Made by a program: the position numbers and the translations under genes. The notes under the pieces were generated by a model, which did no database searches, was not told the DNA's origin, and worked only from the letters and a program-made list of their open reading frames with translations. DNA of 64,000 nt from Akkermansiaceae bacterium (lineage in GTDB: Bacteria; Verrucomicrobiota; Verrucomicrobiia; Verrucomicrobiales; DEV007), in NCBI GenBank assembly GCA_024233085.1, contig JACKQC010000017.1, forward strand, positions 1 to 64,000, written 5' to 3'. Positions 26,174-35,076 of this stretch are shown one piece after another. How positions within the stretch are numbered: position 1 is the stretch's first letter; every line of letters begins with the position of its first letter.

Positions 26174-27133
26174 GTGAATTGCGAACCTTTGGAATTCGAG
26201 AAGCCCGTCGCCGATCTGGAGCGCCAGTTGAATGACCTTCGCGAGCGTTCGGAGGGACACGACCTCGGCCTCGAGAACGAGATCCGCCGCATCGAGGAGA
26301 AGCTGGCCAAAACCAAGATGGACATCTACCGGAATCTGAACGCCTGGCAACGCGTGCAGATCGCCCGCCATCCGCAACGTCCCTTCATGCTCGACTACGT
26401 GGGGCAGTGCTTTTCCGACTATCTCGAACTCCACGGCGACCGGCACATCGGCGACGACGAATCGATGCCCGGCGGATTCGGATGGCTCGAAGGGCGCCGC
26501 TGCGTCGTCGTGGGGCATCAGAAGGGCCGCGACACGAAGGAGAACCTGCGGCGCAATTTCGGCAGCGCCCATCCCGAAGGGTATCGCAAGGCCCTGCGCC
26601 TGATGCGGCTCGGCGAGAAATTCGGGGCGCCCGTGGTGGCGCTGATCGACACCCCCGGAGCCTATCCCGGCATCGGCGCCGAGGAACGCAATATCGCCGA
26701 AGCCATCGCCTACAACCTGCGGGAAATGATGCTCCTCCGCGTGCCGATCGTGGCCGTGGTCATTGGCGAGGGCGGCTCCGGCGGCGCGCTCGGGATCGGC
26801 ATCGCCGACCGTGTGCTGATGATGGAAAATGCCTACTACTCGGTCATCAGCCCCGAGGGATGCGCCGCGATTCTGTGGAAGGACCGGAAGTACGCGAAGG
26901 AAGCCGCCGAAGCGATGAAGATCACCGCCGGCGACCTGAAAGGGCTCGGCATCGTCGATGAGGTCATTTCCGAACCGATGGGCGGCGCCCACCACGACCA
27001 TGTCGCCGCCGGACGCAGCCTGAAGTCCGCGCTGCAGAAGCACCTGATGGAACTCGAGAAACTCGACGGAAAGGAATTGCTGGACCGGCGTTACGAGAAA
27101 TTCCGGAAATACGGCGAATTCAAGGAGCGCTGA
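26174..27133 (+). CDS. accA: Acetyl-CoA carboxylase carboxyltransferase alpha subunit
   Basis: A 319-residue carboxyltransferase alpha subunit that transfers carboxyl from biotin to acetyl-CoA in the first step of fatty acid synthesis. It starts with GTG. Recognisable are the N-terminal helix pair, LELHGDRHIGDDES, DTPGAYPGIGAEERNIAEAI, the oxyanion loop GEGGSGGALGIG, and ENAYYSVISPEGCAAILWKD. Length and motifs are canonical. accD is not in the window. Confidence 0.96.
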   Translation: MNCEPLEFEKPVADLERQLNDLRERSEGHDLGLENEIRRIEEKLAKTKMDIYRNLNAWQRVQIARHPQRPFMLDYVGQCFSDYLELHGDRHIGDDESMPGGFGWLEGRRCVVVGHQKGRDTKENLRRNFGSAHPEGYRKALRLMRLGEKFGAPVVALIDTPGAYPGIGAEERNIAEAIAYNLREMMLLRVPIVAVVIGEGGSGGALGIGIADRVLMMENAYYSVISPEGCAAILWKDRKYAKEAAEAMKITAGDLKGLGIVDEVISEPMGGAHHDHVAAGRSLKSALQKHLMELEKLDGKELLDRRYEKFRKYGEFKER

Positions 27134-27197
27134 AGCCAGGGGCCACAGGCGAGCGCCGCTTTTGCGCCGTTGAAGGGCCGCGCCGCGAGGGGGAGAC

Positions 27198-28712
27198 TTG
27201 GCGGTCTTGAGCGCTTTCCTCCAGTTCCGGCCGTTTTGGCGCGGTTACGTCCGCCTCGTCGCGGCGGCATGGGGACTCGCCGCGGGCTGTCCGGGCACGG
27301 TTCCCGCCGCCGAAGCCGCGGACGATTCCATCGAGCCTCTCGCCGTGCTTCACCGCACCTGTGTCCGTTGCCACACCGAGGACAAGCGAAAAGGCGGCCT
27401 CCTGATGACGACCCGCGAGGGCTTGCTCGAAGGGGGCGAGACGGGACCCGCCCTGCTGCCGGGCCGGTCGGCGGAGAGTTTTCTGACCGAAACGCTTTTC
27501 CCCGACGCCGATCCCCACATGCCGCCGAAAGGCCAGCTCAATCCGCGCGAGATGATCGCGCTGGAGGAATGGATCGACGCGGGCGCACCATGGGATGACG
27601 CGCTGTGGGCGAAACTGCAAAATGCCGCCGACATCCGGCCGGTGGCACTGACCGGGCTCCCGCCCGCCTACCATCCGATCATGGCGGTCGCGGTTTCGCC
27701 CGACGGCGCGACGGTCGCCGCCGGACGGGGGGGAGAGATCGCCTTTTTCGAGCTGGCGGCCACGGCCGATGAGAAATCTCCGCCGAGCCTGAAGGCGGCG
27801 GGAGCGATCGACGCCGGGCGCGACGCCGTGCAGGCACTCGCCTGGGCGCCCGACGGGAAAACCCTCGCCGCGGGCGGTTTTCGACGCGTGCTCCTGATCG
27901 ATACCGCGACCCGCCAGGTCCGGACCGGGATTCGCACCGATCTCGCGGGCCGGATCACGGCGCTTGCCTTTTCGAACGATTCGAAGACCCTTTTCGCCGC
28001 CGATTCGATTCCCGCGGCGGCGGGCCGGCTCCACTTCATCGGTGCCGCCAGTGGAAAAATCGACGCCAGCCTCCGGGTTCACGGCGACGCGATTTTCGAT
28101 CTCGATGTGAGTCCGGACGGAAAGATGCTCGCCAGCGCCAGCGCCGACAAACTGGTGAGGATCTGGGATCTCGCGACTCGCGAGCGGGTCACGACCCTCG
28201 AGGGGCACACCGGTTACGTGCTGGCCTGCGCCTTCAGCCCCGAGTCCGGGCGGCTCGCCAGCGCGGGAGACGACGAGGTCATCAAGATATGGAACCTCGG
28301 CACCGCCAAGCAGGAGGCCGCCTTTGGCGACACCGGGGTCAGCGCCGGCCCCATCACAGGGCTCGCCTGGACCACCGATCCGGCGAATGCCGAGAAAAAA
28401 GCCGCGGAAAAAGACGCCGAAAAGGCCAAAGCAATCAACACCGACCGCCTCGTCGCCGTCAACGAAGCCGGCAAACCAAAAATCTACAACGAACTGAAGG
28501 ATCACGAAGGCGAGCAGCGTTCCACCGGGGCGCGCGAAAAGGCCGCCGAAGAAGCCGGGGATTTGCTCACCGCTGTCGCCCTCGATCCGAAGTCCCAGCG
28601 TTTCTTCGCCGGCTCCGCCACCGGGCTCATCAGAATGTGGAGCGCCGACGGAAAGTTGATCGCCACGCTTCCCGAACCCGCCAAGATTGCCGAAGCTCCG
28701 ACAAATCCCTGA
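27198..28712 (+). CDS. Planctomycete-type cytochrome c with WD40 propeller
   Basis: About 504 residues, starting with TTG at 27198 or 27207 behind a purine-rich GAGGGGGAGA. A signal peptide is followed by a PSCyt1-like c-type haem domain with CVRCH (about residues 55-59) and MPPKGQL as the possible axial Met region. A WD40-type propeller then runs from about residue 160 (VSPDGATVAAG, SPDGKMLASASADKLVRIWDL). A Lys/Glu-rich insert near residue 400 (EKKAAEKDAEKAKAIN) interrupts the propeller. It opens a three-gene unit with the beta-propeller and DUF1549/DUF1553 genes and is probably extracytoplasmic. Confidence 0.8.
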   Translation: MAVLSAFLQFRPFWRGYVRLVAAAWGLAAGCPGTVPAAEAADDSIEPLAVLHRTCVRCHTEDKRKGGLLMTTREGLLEGGETGPALLPGRSAESFLTETLFPDADPHMPPKGQLNPREMIALEEWIDAGAPWDDALWAKLQNAADIRPVALTGLPPAYHPIMAVAVSPDGATVAAGRGGEIAFFELAATADEKSPPSLKAAGAIDAGRDAVQALAWAPDGKTLAAGGFRRVLLIDTATRQVRTGIRTDLAGRITALAFSNDSKTLFAADSIPAAAGRLHFIGAASGKIDASLRVHGDAIFDLDVSPDGKMLASASADKLVRIWDLATRERVTTLEGHTGYVLACAFSPESGRLASAGDDEVIKIWNLGTAKQEAAFGDTGVSAGPITGLAWTTDPANAEKKAAEKDAEKAKAINTDRLVAVNEAGKPKIYNELKDHEGEQRSTGAREKAAEEAGDLLTAVALDPKSQRFFAGSATGLIRMWSADGKLIATLPEPAKIAEAPTNP

Positions 28713-28717
28713 AAACC

Positions 28718-29683
28718 ATGAAACTGCCTTCACTTGTCGCCCCGATCGCGTTCGCGCTCTCGCTCTGGATGGCGGCCCCGCCGCGGGCTCAGCAGGCCGA
28801 CGCCGACGCGTTCGGCGAGCAGATCAGCCAGGCCGGCATCCGGCATTCTTTTCTCGTCACCGGCTCGCGAACCGCGATCGTCGGCGAGGACAACACCATC
28901 GTTTGGGAAGTCCCCGGGCGTTCGCGGGATGGTTTCGTGTTGCCGAGCGGCAACGTGCTCGTTTCCCATGGCAACGTCGCGAAGGAATACACCCGCGCCG
29001 ACAAACGGGTCGTCTTCGAATTCAAGCTCAGCCCTGAGAACAAGGAAATGGGCACCGTCTTCCGCCTCGAAAACGGCAACACCCTGATTGTCGAAAAGGG
29101 ACCCAAACCCCGGCTCATCGAAGTGTCGCCCGACGCGAAAATCGTCGCCGAAACCCCGCTCCAACCCGAAACGGACAACAACCACATGCAGACCCGCATG
29201 GCGCGGCCGCTGCCGAGCGGAAACTACCTCGTGCCCCACCTGCTCGCATTCGCGGTGAAGGAATACACGCCCGCCGGCGAAGTGGTGAAAGTCTTTCGCA
29301 CCGATCTGGACGAATTGGGCGGGCGAAAGGAGGAAAACTGGCCCTTCACCGCGATCCGGCTCGAAAACGGCAACACCCTCGTCAATCTGACCCACGGCAA
29401 CAAGACGGTCGAATTCGACGCCGACGGCAAGGTCGTCTGGCGGGTGGACAACGGGGACGTCGACGGCCGATTCGCCGATCCCTGCGGCGGTCAGCGCCTT
29501 CCCAACGGCGACACCGTGATCTGCGCTTACGGACAGAAGAAGCCCGACATGGCGAAGGTCTTCGAAGTCGATCGGGACAAGCGTGTCATTTGGGAATACA
29601 AAAATCCGAAATTGACCGGCGTGCACGAGATTCACGTTCTCACCACCAACGGCAGCCCGGTCGAAGGCAAGCCGATGAAATAA
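28718..29683 (+). CDS. Secreted beta-propeller protein
   Basis: A 321-residue protein with a signal peptide (cleavage near PPRAQQ) and four to six repeats of a LPNGNTLI-type blade (VLPSGNVLVS, RLENGNTLIVEK, PLPSGNYLVP, RLPNGDTVICA). Similar propellers occur in arylsulfotransferase-like and PQQ-like families. No catalytic residue can be assigned. It starts 5 bp after the WD40 gene stop and ends 13 bp before the DUF1549 gene. Confidence 0.75.
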   Translation: MKLPSLVAPIAFALSLWMAAPPRAQQADADAFGEQISQAGIRHSFLVTGSRTAIVGEDNTIVWEVPGRSRDGFVLPSGNVLVSHGNVAKEYTRADKRVVFEFKLSPENKEMGTVFRLENGNTLIVEKGPKPRLIEVSPDAKIVAETPLQPETDNNHMQTRMARPLPSGNYLVPHLLAFAVKEYTPAGEVVKVFRTDLDELGGRKEENWPFTAIRLENGNTLVNLTHGNKTVEFDADGKVVWRVDNGDVDGRFADPCGGQRLPNGDTVICAYGQKKPDMAKVFEVDRDKRVIWEYKNPKLTGVHEIHVLTTNGSPVEGKPMK

Positions 29684-29696
29684 GCCGAAGCGATCC

Positions 29697-31934
29697 ATGA
29701 CACCCGCGACACCCAAGCGCATCGTTCGGATTGGCGCCGTCTTCCTGGCGGGCCTTGCCGCGGGTTCCCCGCTCCGCGCGGCGGAGGAATCGCCGCCGCC
29801 GCCGACTCTCTCGTTTCGCAACGACATTCTCCCCATCCTGAGCCGCAACGGATGCGTCAGCGGCTCCTGCCATGCGAAGGCCGAGGGGCAGAACGGCTTC
29901 AAGCTGACGGTCTTTTCCTACGATCCCGCCGCCGACTATCGCGAGATCGTCCACAATGCCCGCGGCCGCCGCGTGTTTCCCGCCGCCCCGGCGCAGTCGC
30001 TTCTCATTCTAAAGGCCACCAACCGCGTCGATCACGAGGGCGGCGAGGCCATCAAACAGGGTTCGGTCGCCGAGCAAACCCTGTTGGATTGGATCGCGCA
30101 GGGCATGCCCTGGGAGATCCCCGGCGAGCCCTCGCTCGCGCGCATCGACGTCTCGCCGCCGGAATCGAGCTTCGCCAAGGGCGAAACCCGGGCGCTCAAG
30201 GTCGTCGCCAACTACACCGATGGCTCGACGCGCGATGTCACCCATCTCAGCGAATACCGGTCCGCCGACGAAGCCTTCGCCGAAGTCGACAAGGACGGTC
30301 GGGTCACGGTCGGCGGGGTGCCGGGCGAGGGCGTGGTCACCGTTCGCTACATCGACCAAGTCGGCATCGCGCGCCTGACCCTACCGCCCGAAACGAAGCA
30401 GCCCGACGCCGCCTACGCGAAGCTGGCGGAAGCGAACGAGATTGACCGCTACGCCCACGAACGATACAAGACCCTGGGCATACTTCCCTCCGATCTGTGC
30501 GATGACGCCGAGTTCGTCCGGCGCGTGACGCTTGACGTGGTCGGTCGACTTCCCGAGCCGGAGCGCGTGCGCGCCTTTCTCGCCGATTCGGCGCCGGACA
30601 AGCGCGCCCGATGGATCGACGAACTGCTCTCCGGGAAGAACGCCGCCGCCTACGCGGACTACTGGGCGACGAAGTGGGGCGACCTCCTGCGCCCGAACAC
30701 GCAGCGCGTCGGCGTGAAACCGGTTTACCTCTTCGATGACTGGATCCGGCGGCGTTTCCGGGAAAACACCCCCTGGGACGCCTTCGTGCGCGAGCTGCTC
30801 ACCGCCCAGGGATCGAGCCATCAGTACGGCCCCATCGCCCTCTGGCGGGACAAACGCGAACCCGCCGACATGGCCGAATACGTCAGCCGCATTTTTCTCG
30901 GCGTCCGGCTCGACTGCGCGAAGTGTCATCATCATCCCTCGGAAAAGTGGACGCAGGACGACTACTATTCGCTGGCGGCCTTCTTCGGCGCGATGAAACG
31001 AAAAGGGCAGGGGATTTCGGCCCCCATTTCGGGCGAACCGGAGTTCTGGTGGTTCGAGCCCGGGGTGACCGGCACCGTCAAACATCCGGTGACCCAGGTG
31101 GCGATGACGCCGCGTCCTCCGGGCGGTCCCGAGTTTCCGGAGATCGATCCGGCGCGAGATCCGCGCGAGGCTTTGGTGGAGTGGATGACGGCGCCGGAAA
31201 ATCCGCTCTTTGCCAAAGCCGCCGTCAATCGTGTTTGGGGCGAGCTGTTCGGGCGGGGTATCGTCGATCCGGTCGACGATTTCCGGGATTCGAACCCGGC
31301 CGCCAACGAGCCGCTGCTCGACTGGCTCGCCGGACAGTTCGTCGCCGAGGGGTATGACCTGAAGAAACTGCTGCGCACCATCCTGAACAGCCGCACCTAC
31401 CAACGAAGCTCGCTGCCGAACGAGACCAATCTCGCCGACCTGCGAAATTTCTCCCGCGCCTACCGACGCCGACTTCCCGCCGAGGTGTTGCTCGACGCCG
31501 TCGGCGATGTCACTCGCCGCCCCGAGACTTTCCAGGGCCTGCCGGCCGGCGCGCGGGCCGTTCAGCAGTGGAACCACAAGATGTCCAGCCCTTTCCTCGA
31601 CGCCTTCGGCCGTCCCAACAGCAGCGCCGATTGCCCCTGCGAGCGCGACCGCTCCGGCAGCGTGGTCCAGGCCCTGCATTTGATGAATTCCAAACAACTC
31701 CAAGCCAAGCTGGCGGATGCCGCCGGTTGGGCCGCCGATCTGGCGAAGTCCCCCGATTCGGACGAGGGAATCGTGGATGACATCTACCTGACCGCTCTGT
31801 CCCGCCCCCCGGCGGCGGAAGAGAAAACGGTCGCTCTCGCCTATTTCAAAACCGAAGGCGCCACCCGCCAGACCGCCATCGAGGATATCGTGTGGGCCCT
31901 GGTGAATTCGGCGGAGTTTGTCTTCAACCACTGA
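29697..31934 (+). CDS. DUF1549/DUF1553 protein with cytochrome-like N-terminus
   Basis: A 745-residue secreted protein: signal peptide, PSCyt-like N-terminal segment with CVSGSCH (wider than the usual CXXCH), a BIG2-like domain (about residues 145-235), DUF1549 (about 250-450, with CAKCHHHPSEKW) and DUF1553 (about 490-735). Such proteins are numerous in Planctomycetes and Verrucomicrobia and are usually paired with DUF1501; none is adjacent here. Biochemical function is not established; a role in polysaccharide breakdown with cytochromes has been suggested. An exact copy of the 22-bp-spaced core pair lies inside this gene at 30050-30090. Confidence 0.88.
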   Translation: MTPATPKRIVRIGAVFLAGLAAGSPLRAAEESPPPPTLSFRNDILPILSRNGCVSGSCHAKAEGQNGFKLTVFSYDPAADYREIVHNARGRRVFPAAPAQSLLILKATNRVDHEGGEAIKQGSVAEQTLLDWIAQGMPWEIPGEPSLARIDVSPPESSFAKGETRALKVVANYTDGSTRDVTHLSEYRSADEAFAEVDKDGRVTVGGVPGEGVVTVRYIDQVGIARLTLPPETKQPDAAYAKLAEANEIDRYAHERYKTLGILPSDLCDDAEFVRRVTLDVVGRLPEPERVRAFLADSAPDKRARWIDELLSGKNAAAYADYWATKWGDLLRPNTQRVGVKPVYLFDDWIRRRFRENTPWDAFVRELLTAQGSSHQYGPIALWRDKREPADMAEYVSRIFLGVRLDCAKCHHHPSEKWTQDDYYSLAAFFGAMKRKGQGISAPISGEPEFWWFEPGVTGTVKHPVTQVAMTPRPPGGPEFPEIDPARDPREALVEWMTAPENPLFAKAAVNRVWGELFGRGIVDPVDDFRDSNPAANEPLLDWLAGQFVAEGYDLKKLLRTILNSRTYQRSSLPNETNLADLRNFSRAYRRRLPAEVLLDAVGDVTRRPETFQGLPAGARAVQQWNHKMSSPFLDAFGRPNSSADCPCERDRSGSVVQALHLMNSKQLQAKLADAAGWAADLAKSPDSDEGIVDDIYLTALSRPPAAEEKTVALAYFKTEGATRQTAIEDIVWALVNSAEFVFNH
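30050..30090. repeat. 41-bp paired-dyad element, copy 3, intragenic
   Basis: Inside the DUF1549 gene, cores AACAGGGTT at 30055-30063 and AACCCTGTT at 30077-30085 again start 22 bp apart and are in inverse orientation. The outer flanks (CATCA, GGATT) fit the 5-bp consensus only partly, and CGGTC fits on the inner side. Being exact in both cores and in spacing, it is unlikely to be chance, but coding constraints limit the flanks. Confidence 0.6.
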
Positions 31935-32199
31935 GGAAAGCGCTTCGCCAACGCGCTTCCTCCGAATCGATCTGGGCGTTGGAGGAGATTGACCGCTTCC
32001 GCCGGGCACTGCCAGAGGGGGGAGGGGACGCCAGGCGATTCGAAGGCGGACGCGAAAATCGTGGCGAATATAGATCGGCAAAAAAGGGGCGCGGCTGTGA
32101 AGGGAATTCGGGACCGAAAGTCGAATAATTCAATCCGTGAAAAAGATTGTCCAAATTTTTGGTTTCCTTTTATTTGGCGACTCCCTAGGATTCGCCACC

Positions 32200-33843
32200 A
32201 TGAAAACTAGGTTATCGTCGCCGTTGACGCGGAAACTGGCCTTACTGTCGGTCCTGTCGGGGGCGTTGGCGCTTGCCGACGCCGAGGAAACCGCGAGGCC
32301 GCCGATGGGACCTCCGGGAGGACTGACGGGGTTGAAAACGGGAGACCCGCTAGCCGACTGGAACTCCAATCGCGTTTGGACGGCGGCCGATGGGCGGAAA
32401 CTCCAGGCGGAAATACTGAACGTCGATGGGGAAACGGCCGTGTTTCGACTCCAGAACGGCGTGGAGGCGTCAATTCCGCTCTCCCGGCTGAGCAAGGAAG
32501 ATAATGTTTTCATCGCGGAGTGGGTCGCGCTTTCCAAGTTCTTCAACCTCGGTTACAAGCACTCGCGCAACGTGACGAATGTTGCCGAGGCTGGCCTGCT
32601 CGACGGCGCTTTCGCCAAGGAGGGGAAGATCCATGAAACGCGGCATTTTCGGTTCGAATGCGACGAGGCGTTGCGGGCCGAAGTGGTGGCGGATTTTTCC
32701 AAGCTCTTCGAGGCCACCTACAATGCCGTGGCCATCAACCCGTTGGGCCTGGCGCTGGCGAGGCCGGCGGAGGCGAAGTTTCCGGTGCGGCTCTTTGCGA
32801 ATAAAGAGGACTATCTGCGCGCGGGGGGGAGCGCATCCGCCGCTGGAGTTTATTTGCTGAAAGACCGAGTCATGCTCGTTCCGCTTGAGTCGCTGGGCCT
32901 CGCCAAAAGCGGCAGCGGCGGCGACGCGTGGAAGAAGGCGAGGGACTACGATCCCGCCACGCTCATTCACGAAACGACCCATGCGCTGACGGATCAATGG
33001 CTTCCCTACGTGCCGATGTGGTTTGCCGAAGGCTTTCCAGAATTTATCGCCGCCATTCCTTATCATGATGGCACCTTCGATTTCGGAAAGATGGATGCGG
33101 GGCTCGTGGCGCGGATAGAAAAGAAGTTCGGTGGAAGTGTCGCACGATTTCAGCCGGTCGAACCAGCAGAGTTGATGGGACTGCGACCGGGCAAATTCAT
33201 GGGGGCGACGGACCCGGAGGAGCCGCAATTCATCCTCGACCCGGTCAGGCCATTTCAGATCCAATTGGTCAAGAAATCGGAGGATACGTCGAAGACGGCA
33301 ACGTCAACGGGTGACCCATCGCCCCCCGGGTCCGGTTCCGCGAAGCCGCTTTCGACTTCTTTTATCAATCGAATCACCAGAAGAATCGGAAGCCCGGAGC
33401 CGGATTTGGAAGTCCTTCATCGTTACTCCTCATCCATGTTGTTGGTGGACAAATTCCTGCGGGGCGGCCAGGAAGAAGCGTTTCGCCGGTATCTGTTTGC
33501 TCTCCTGTATGGCGAGTGGGATCGAAACGCCTACATCGCGCAATACGACGCCACCTTGGGGGATTATCGCGCCCGGGTGAATCGGCAGATCGACGAGTTC
33601 AATGCGCAGCTCCGGAGACTCTCCGGGGAAATCGACGCATACAACGCGATGGTAAGCCGAAAGAACGCGGGAGAAGATGTGACCCTGCCTCCCAGGCCCG
33701 GCGATCCCGTGGTCCCGGACGCCCTTCCCGTGCCCGAGATCCTGGCCAACCCGCGCAAGCCGACAGAGTTGTCCAACAAGGCCCTTCTCGAAAGGGCGGA
33801 ATTGGCGCTGAAGGTGCCTCAATCCCTCACATTGCCCCGATAG
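32200..33843 (+). CDS. SHD1-domain protein with HExxH metallopeptidase domain
   Basis: A 547-residue secreted protein. The ATG at 32200, behind AGGA, gives a signal peptide (LALLSVLSGALALADAEE); a GTG at 32137 is an alternative. An SHD1-like domain (WTAADGRKLQAEIL, IPLSRLSKED) occupies about residues 50-105. A peptidase-MA-like region follows with HETTH at residues 257-261 and a downstream Glu in MWFAEGFPEFIA, the zinc-binding pattern of this fold. The C-terminal 130 residues form a charged helical part. Substrate unknown. A second SHD1-peptidase protein lies at 43568-45043. Confidence 0.78.
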   Translation: MKTRLSSPLTRKLALLSVLSGALALADAEETARPPMGPPGGLTGLKTGDPLADWNSNRVWTAADGRKLQAEILNVDGETAVFRLQNGVEASIPLSRLSKEDNVFIAEWVALSKFFNLGYKHSRNVTNVAEAGLLDGAFAKEGKIHETRHFRFECDEALRAEVVADFSKLFEATYNAVAINPLGLALARPAEAKFPVRLFANKEDYLRAGGSASAAGVYLLKDRVMLVPLESLGLAKSGSGGDAWKKARDYDPATLIHETTHALTDQWLPYVPMWFAEGFPEFIAAIPYHDGTFDFGKMDAGLVARIEKKFGGSVARFQPVEPAELMGLRPGKFMGATDPEEPQFILDPVRPFQIQLVKKSEDTSKTATSTGDPSPPGSGSAKPLSTSFINRITRRIGSPEPDLEVLHRYSSSMLLVDKFLRGGQEEAFRRYLFALLYGEWDRNAYIAQYDATLGDYRARVNRQIDEFNAQLRRLSGEIDAYNAMVSRKNAGEDVTLPPRPGDPVVPDALPVPEILANPRKPTELSNKALLERAELALKVPQSLTLPR

Positions 33844-33971
33844 CGGGGGGACTCACCAAATCCCCGCCGAAGGCGGGGAATGACCGCCTTTTCTTCTGAA
33901 ATGGGATTTCGCCTGAAAGGAAAGAAAATGATGGCGCGTCGGAAACATAGCTGAATAGTGATATAGGAATT

Positions 33972-35021
33972 ATGAAGGAGGAGACGTCTTGTTCAAACAT
34001 CTCGCTCAATGCCCTGTTTGTGCTCGGCATGATTTTCGCAACCGCTTGTGGCGGCGATCATTCCGCCAACCATGATCGGGAGGAATTTCCCGCCGCCCCG
34101 GTCACGGTTCAGACGGTGCAATCGGAGACGGTGCCGGTCTTTGAAGAGGTGGTTGGCACGGTGCGGCCGCGCCAGGAGGCGCAGGTCTCCGCCAAGGTTT
34201 CGGGCCGGGTGCTGTCCATCGAGGCCGTGCCGGGCAAGCGGGTCAAGGCGGGAGAGACACTGGCCCGAATCGATGCGGAGGAACTGAACGCCTCCCGCGA
34301 GCGAGCCAAGGCGGCGCTCGAACAGGCCGAGCGCGATTTGGAACGCTTTGAAAAACTCAAGCAAAGCGGCGCCGCGACCCAGTCCGAGCTGGAGCAGGCC
34401 GAGGCCCGTCAGCGGATGGCCGCGGCCACACTGAAAGAAGCCGAAACGGTCGCGGACAACACGGCGGTCACCGCGCCCTTCGACGGCGTCGTGACCCGCA
34501 AGCTGATGGAGCCGGGAGATTTTGCCGCGCCGGGACGCCCGCTCTTTTCGATGGAGGATTCCTCGCTGTTGAGGCTCCAGATCGCGGTGGCGGAATCCCT
34601 GGCCGGCGAGATCAAGATCGGGGACGCCTTTCGCGTGCGGGTCGAGGGCGCGGGTGGCGCGGATGTCGAAGGCCGGGTCAGCGAAGTCGCGCCGTCGGCC
34701 GATGTGGGCAGCCGCACTTTTTCCATCAAGCTCGATCTTCCCGCGAATGAAGCCCTGCGGGCCGGGCAGTTCGGTCGCGCCTTTCTCCCGCGCGGCGACC
34801 GCCGGGCTTTGCGGGTTCCAGAGTCGGCGGTGATTGCGCGCGGGCAAATGGACTATGTCTTCGTGGCGGCCGACGATGGGGTGGCCCGGCTGCGCATCGT
34901 TCGGACGGGCGAGGCGCGCGACGGCGCGGTTGAGATTCTGGCCGGGCTCGATGGAGGAGAGGCGGTCGTTACCGATCCGCCTGCCGAACTGCGCGATGGA
35001 CAGCCGCTGAGCATCAAGTAA
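33972..35021 (+). CDS. RND efflux periplasmic adaptor subunit
   Basis: A 349-residue HlyD/MFP-family adaptor with a lipoprotein signal (FATAC, Cys26). It shows the order of biotinyl-lipoyl half (GRVLSIEAVPGKRVKAGE), alpha-helical hairpin (AALEQAERDLERFEKLKQSG), second lipoyl half (TAPFDGVVTRKLMEPGDF) and beta-barrel/MP domains. It links the RND pump to an outer-membrane channel. The pump gene follows after 55 bp holding the 41-bp element. No TolC-like gene is in the window. Confidence 0.93.
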   Translation: MKEETSCSNISLNALFVLGMIFATACGGDHSANHDREEFPAAPVTVQTVQSETVPVFEEVVGTVRPRQEAQVSAKVSGRVLSIEAVPGKRVKAGETLARIDAEELNASRERAKAALEQAERDLERFEKLKQSGAATQSELEQAEARQRMAAATLKEAETVADNTAVTAPFDGVVTRKLMEPGDFAAPGRPLFSMEDSSLLRLQIAVAESLAGEIKIGDAFRVRVEGAGGADVEGRVSEVAPSADVGSRTFSIKLDLPANEALRAGQFGRAFLPRGDRRALRVPESAVIARGQMDYVFVAADDGVARLRIVRTGEARDGAVEILAGLDGGEAVVTDPPAELRDGQPLSIK

Positions 35022-35026
35022 CCGCC

Positions 35027-35067
35027 GACCCAACAGGGTTTGGTCCGGGACTCGACCCTGTTGACTC
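35027..35067. repeat. 41-bp paired-dyad element, copy 4
   Basis: Cores AACAGGGTT at 35032-35040 and GACCCTGTT (inverse, one mismatch) at 35054-35062 are 22 bp apart, with GACCC and GACTC outer flanks. The element nearly fills the 55-bp gap between the efflux adaptor and pump genes, which otherwise look like one transcription unit. Confidence 0.85.
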
Positions 35068-35076
35068 GATCCGATC

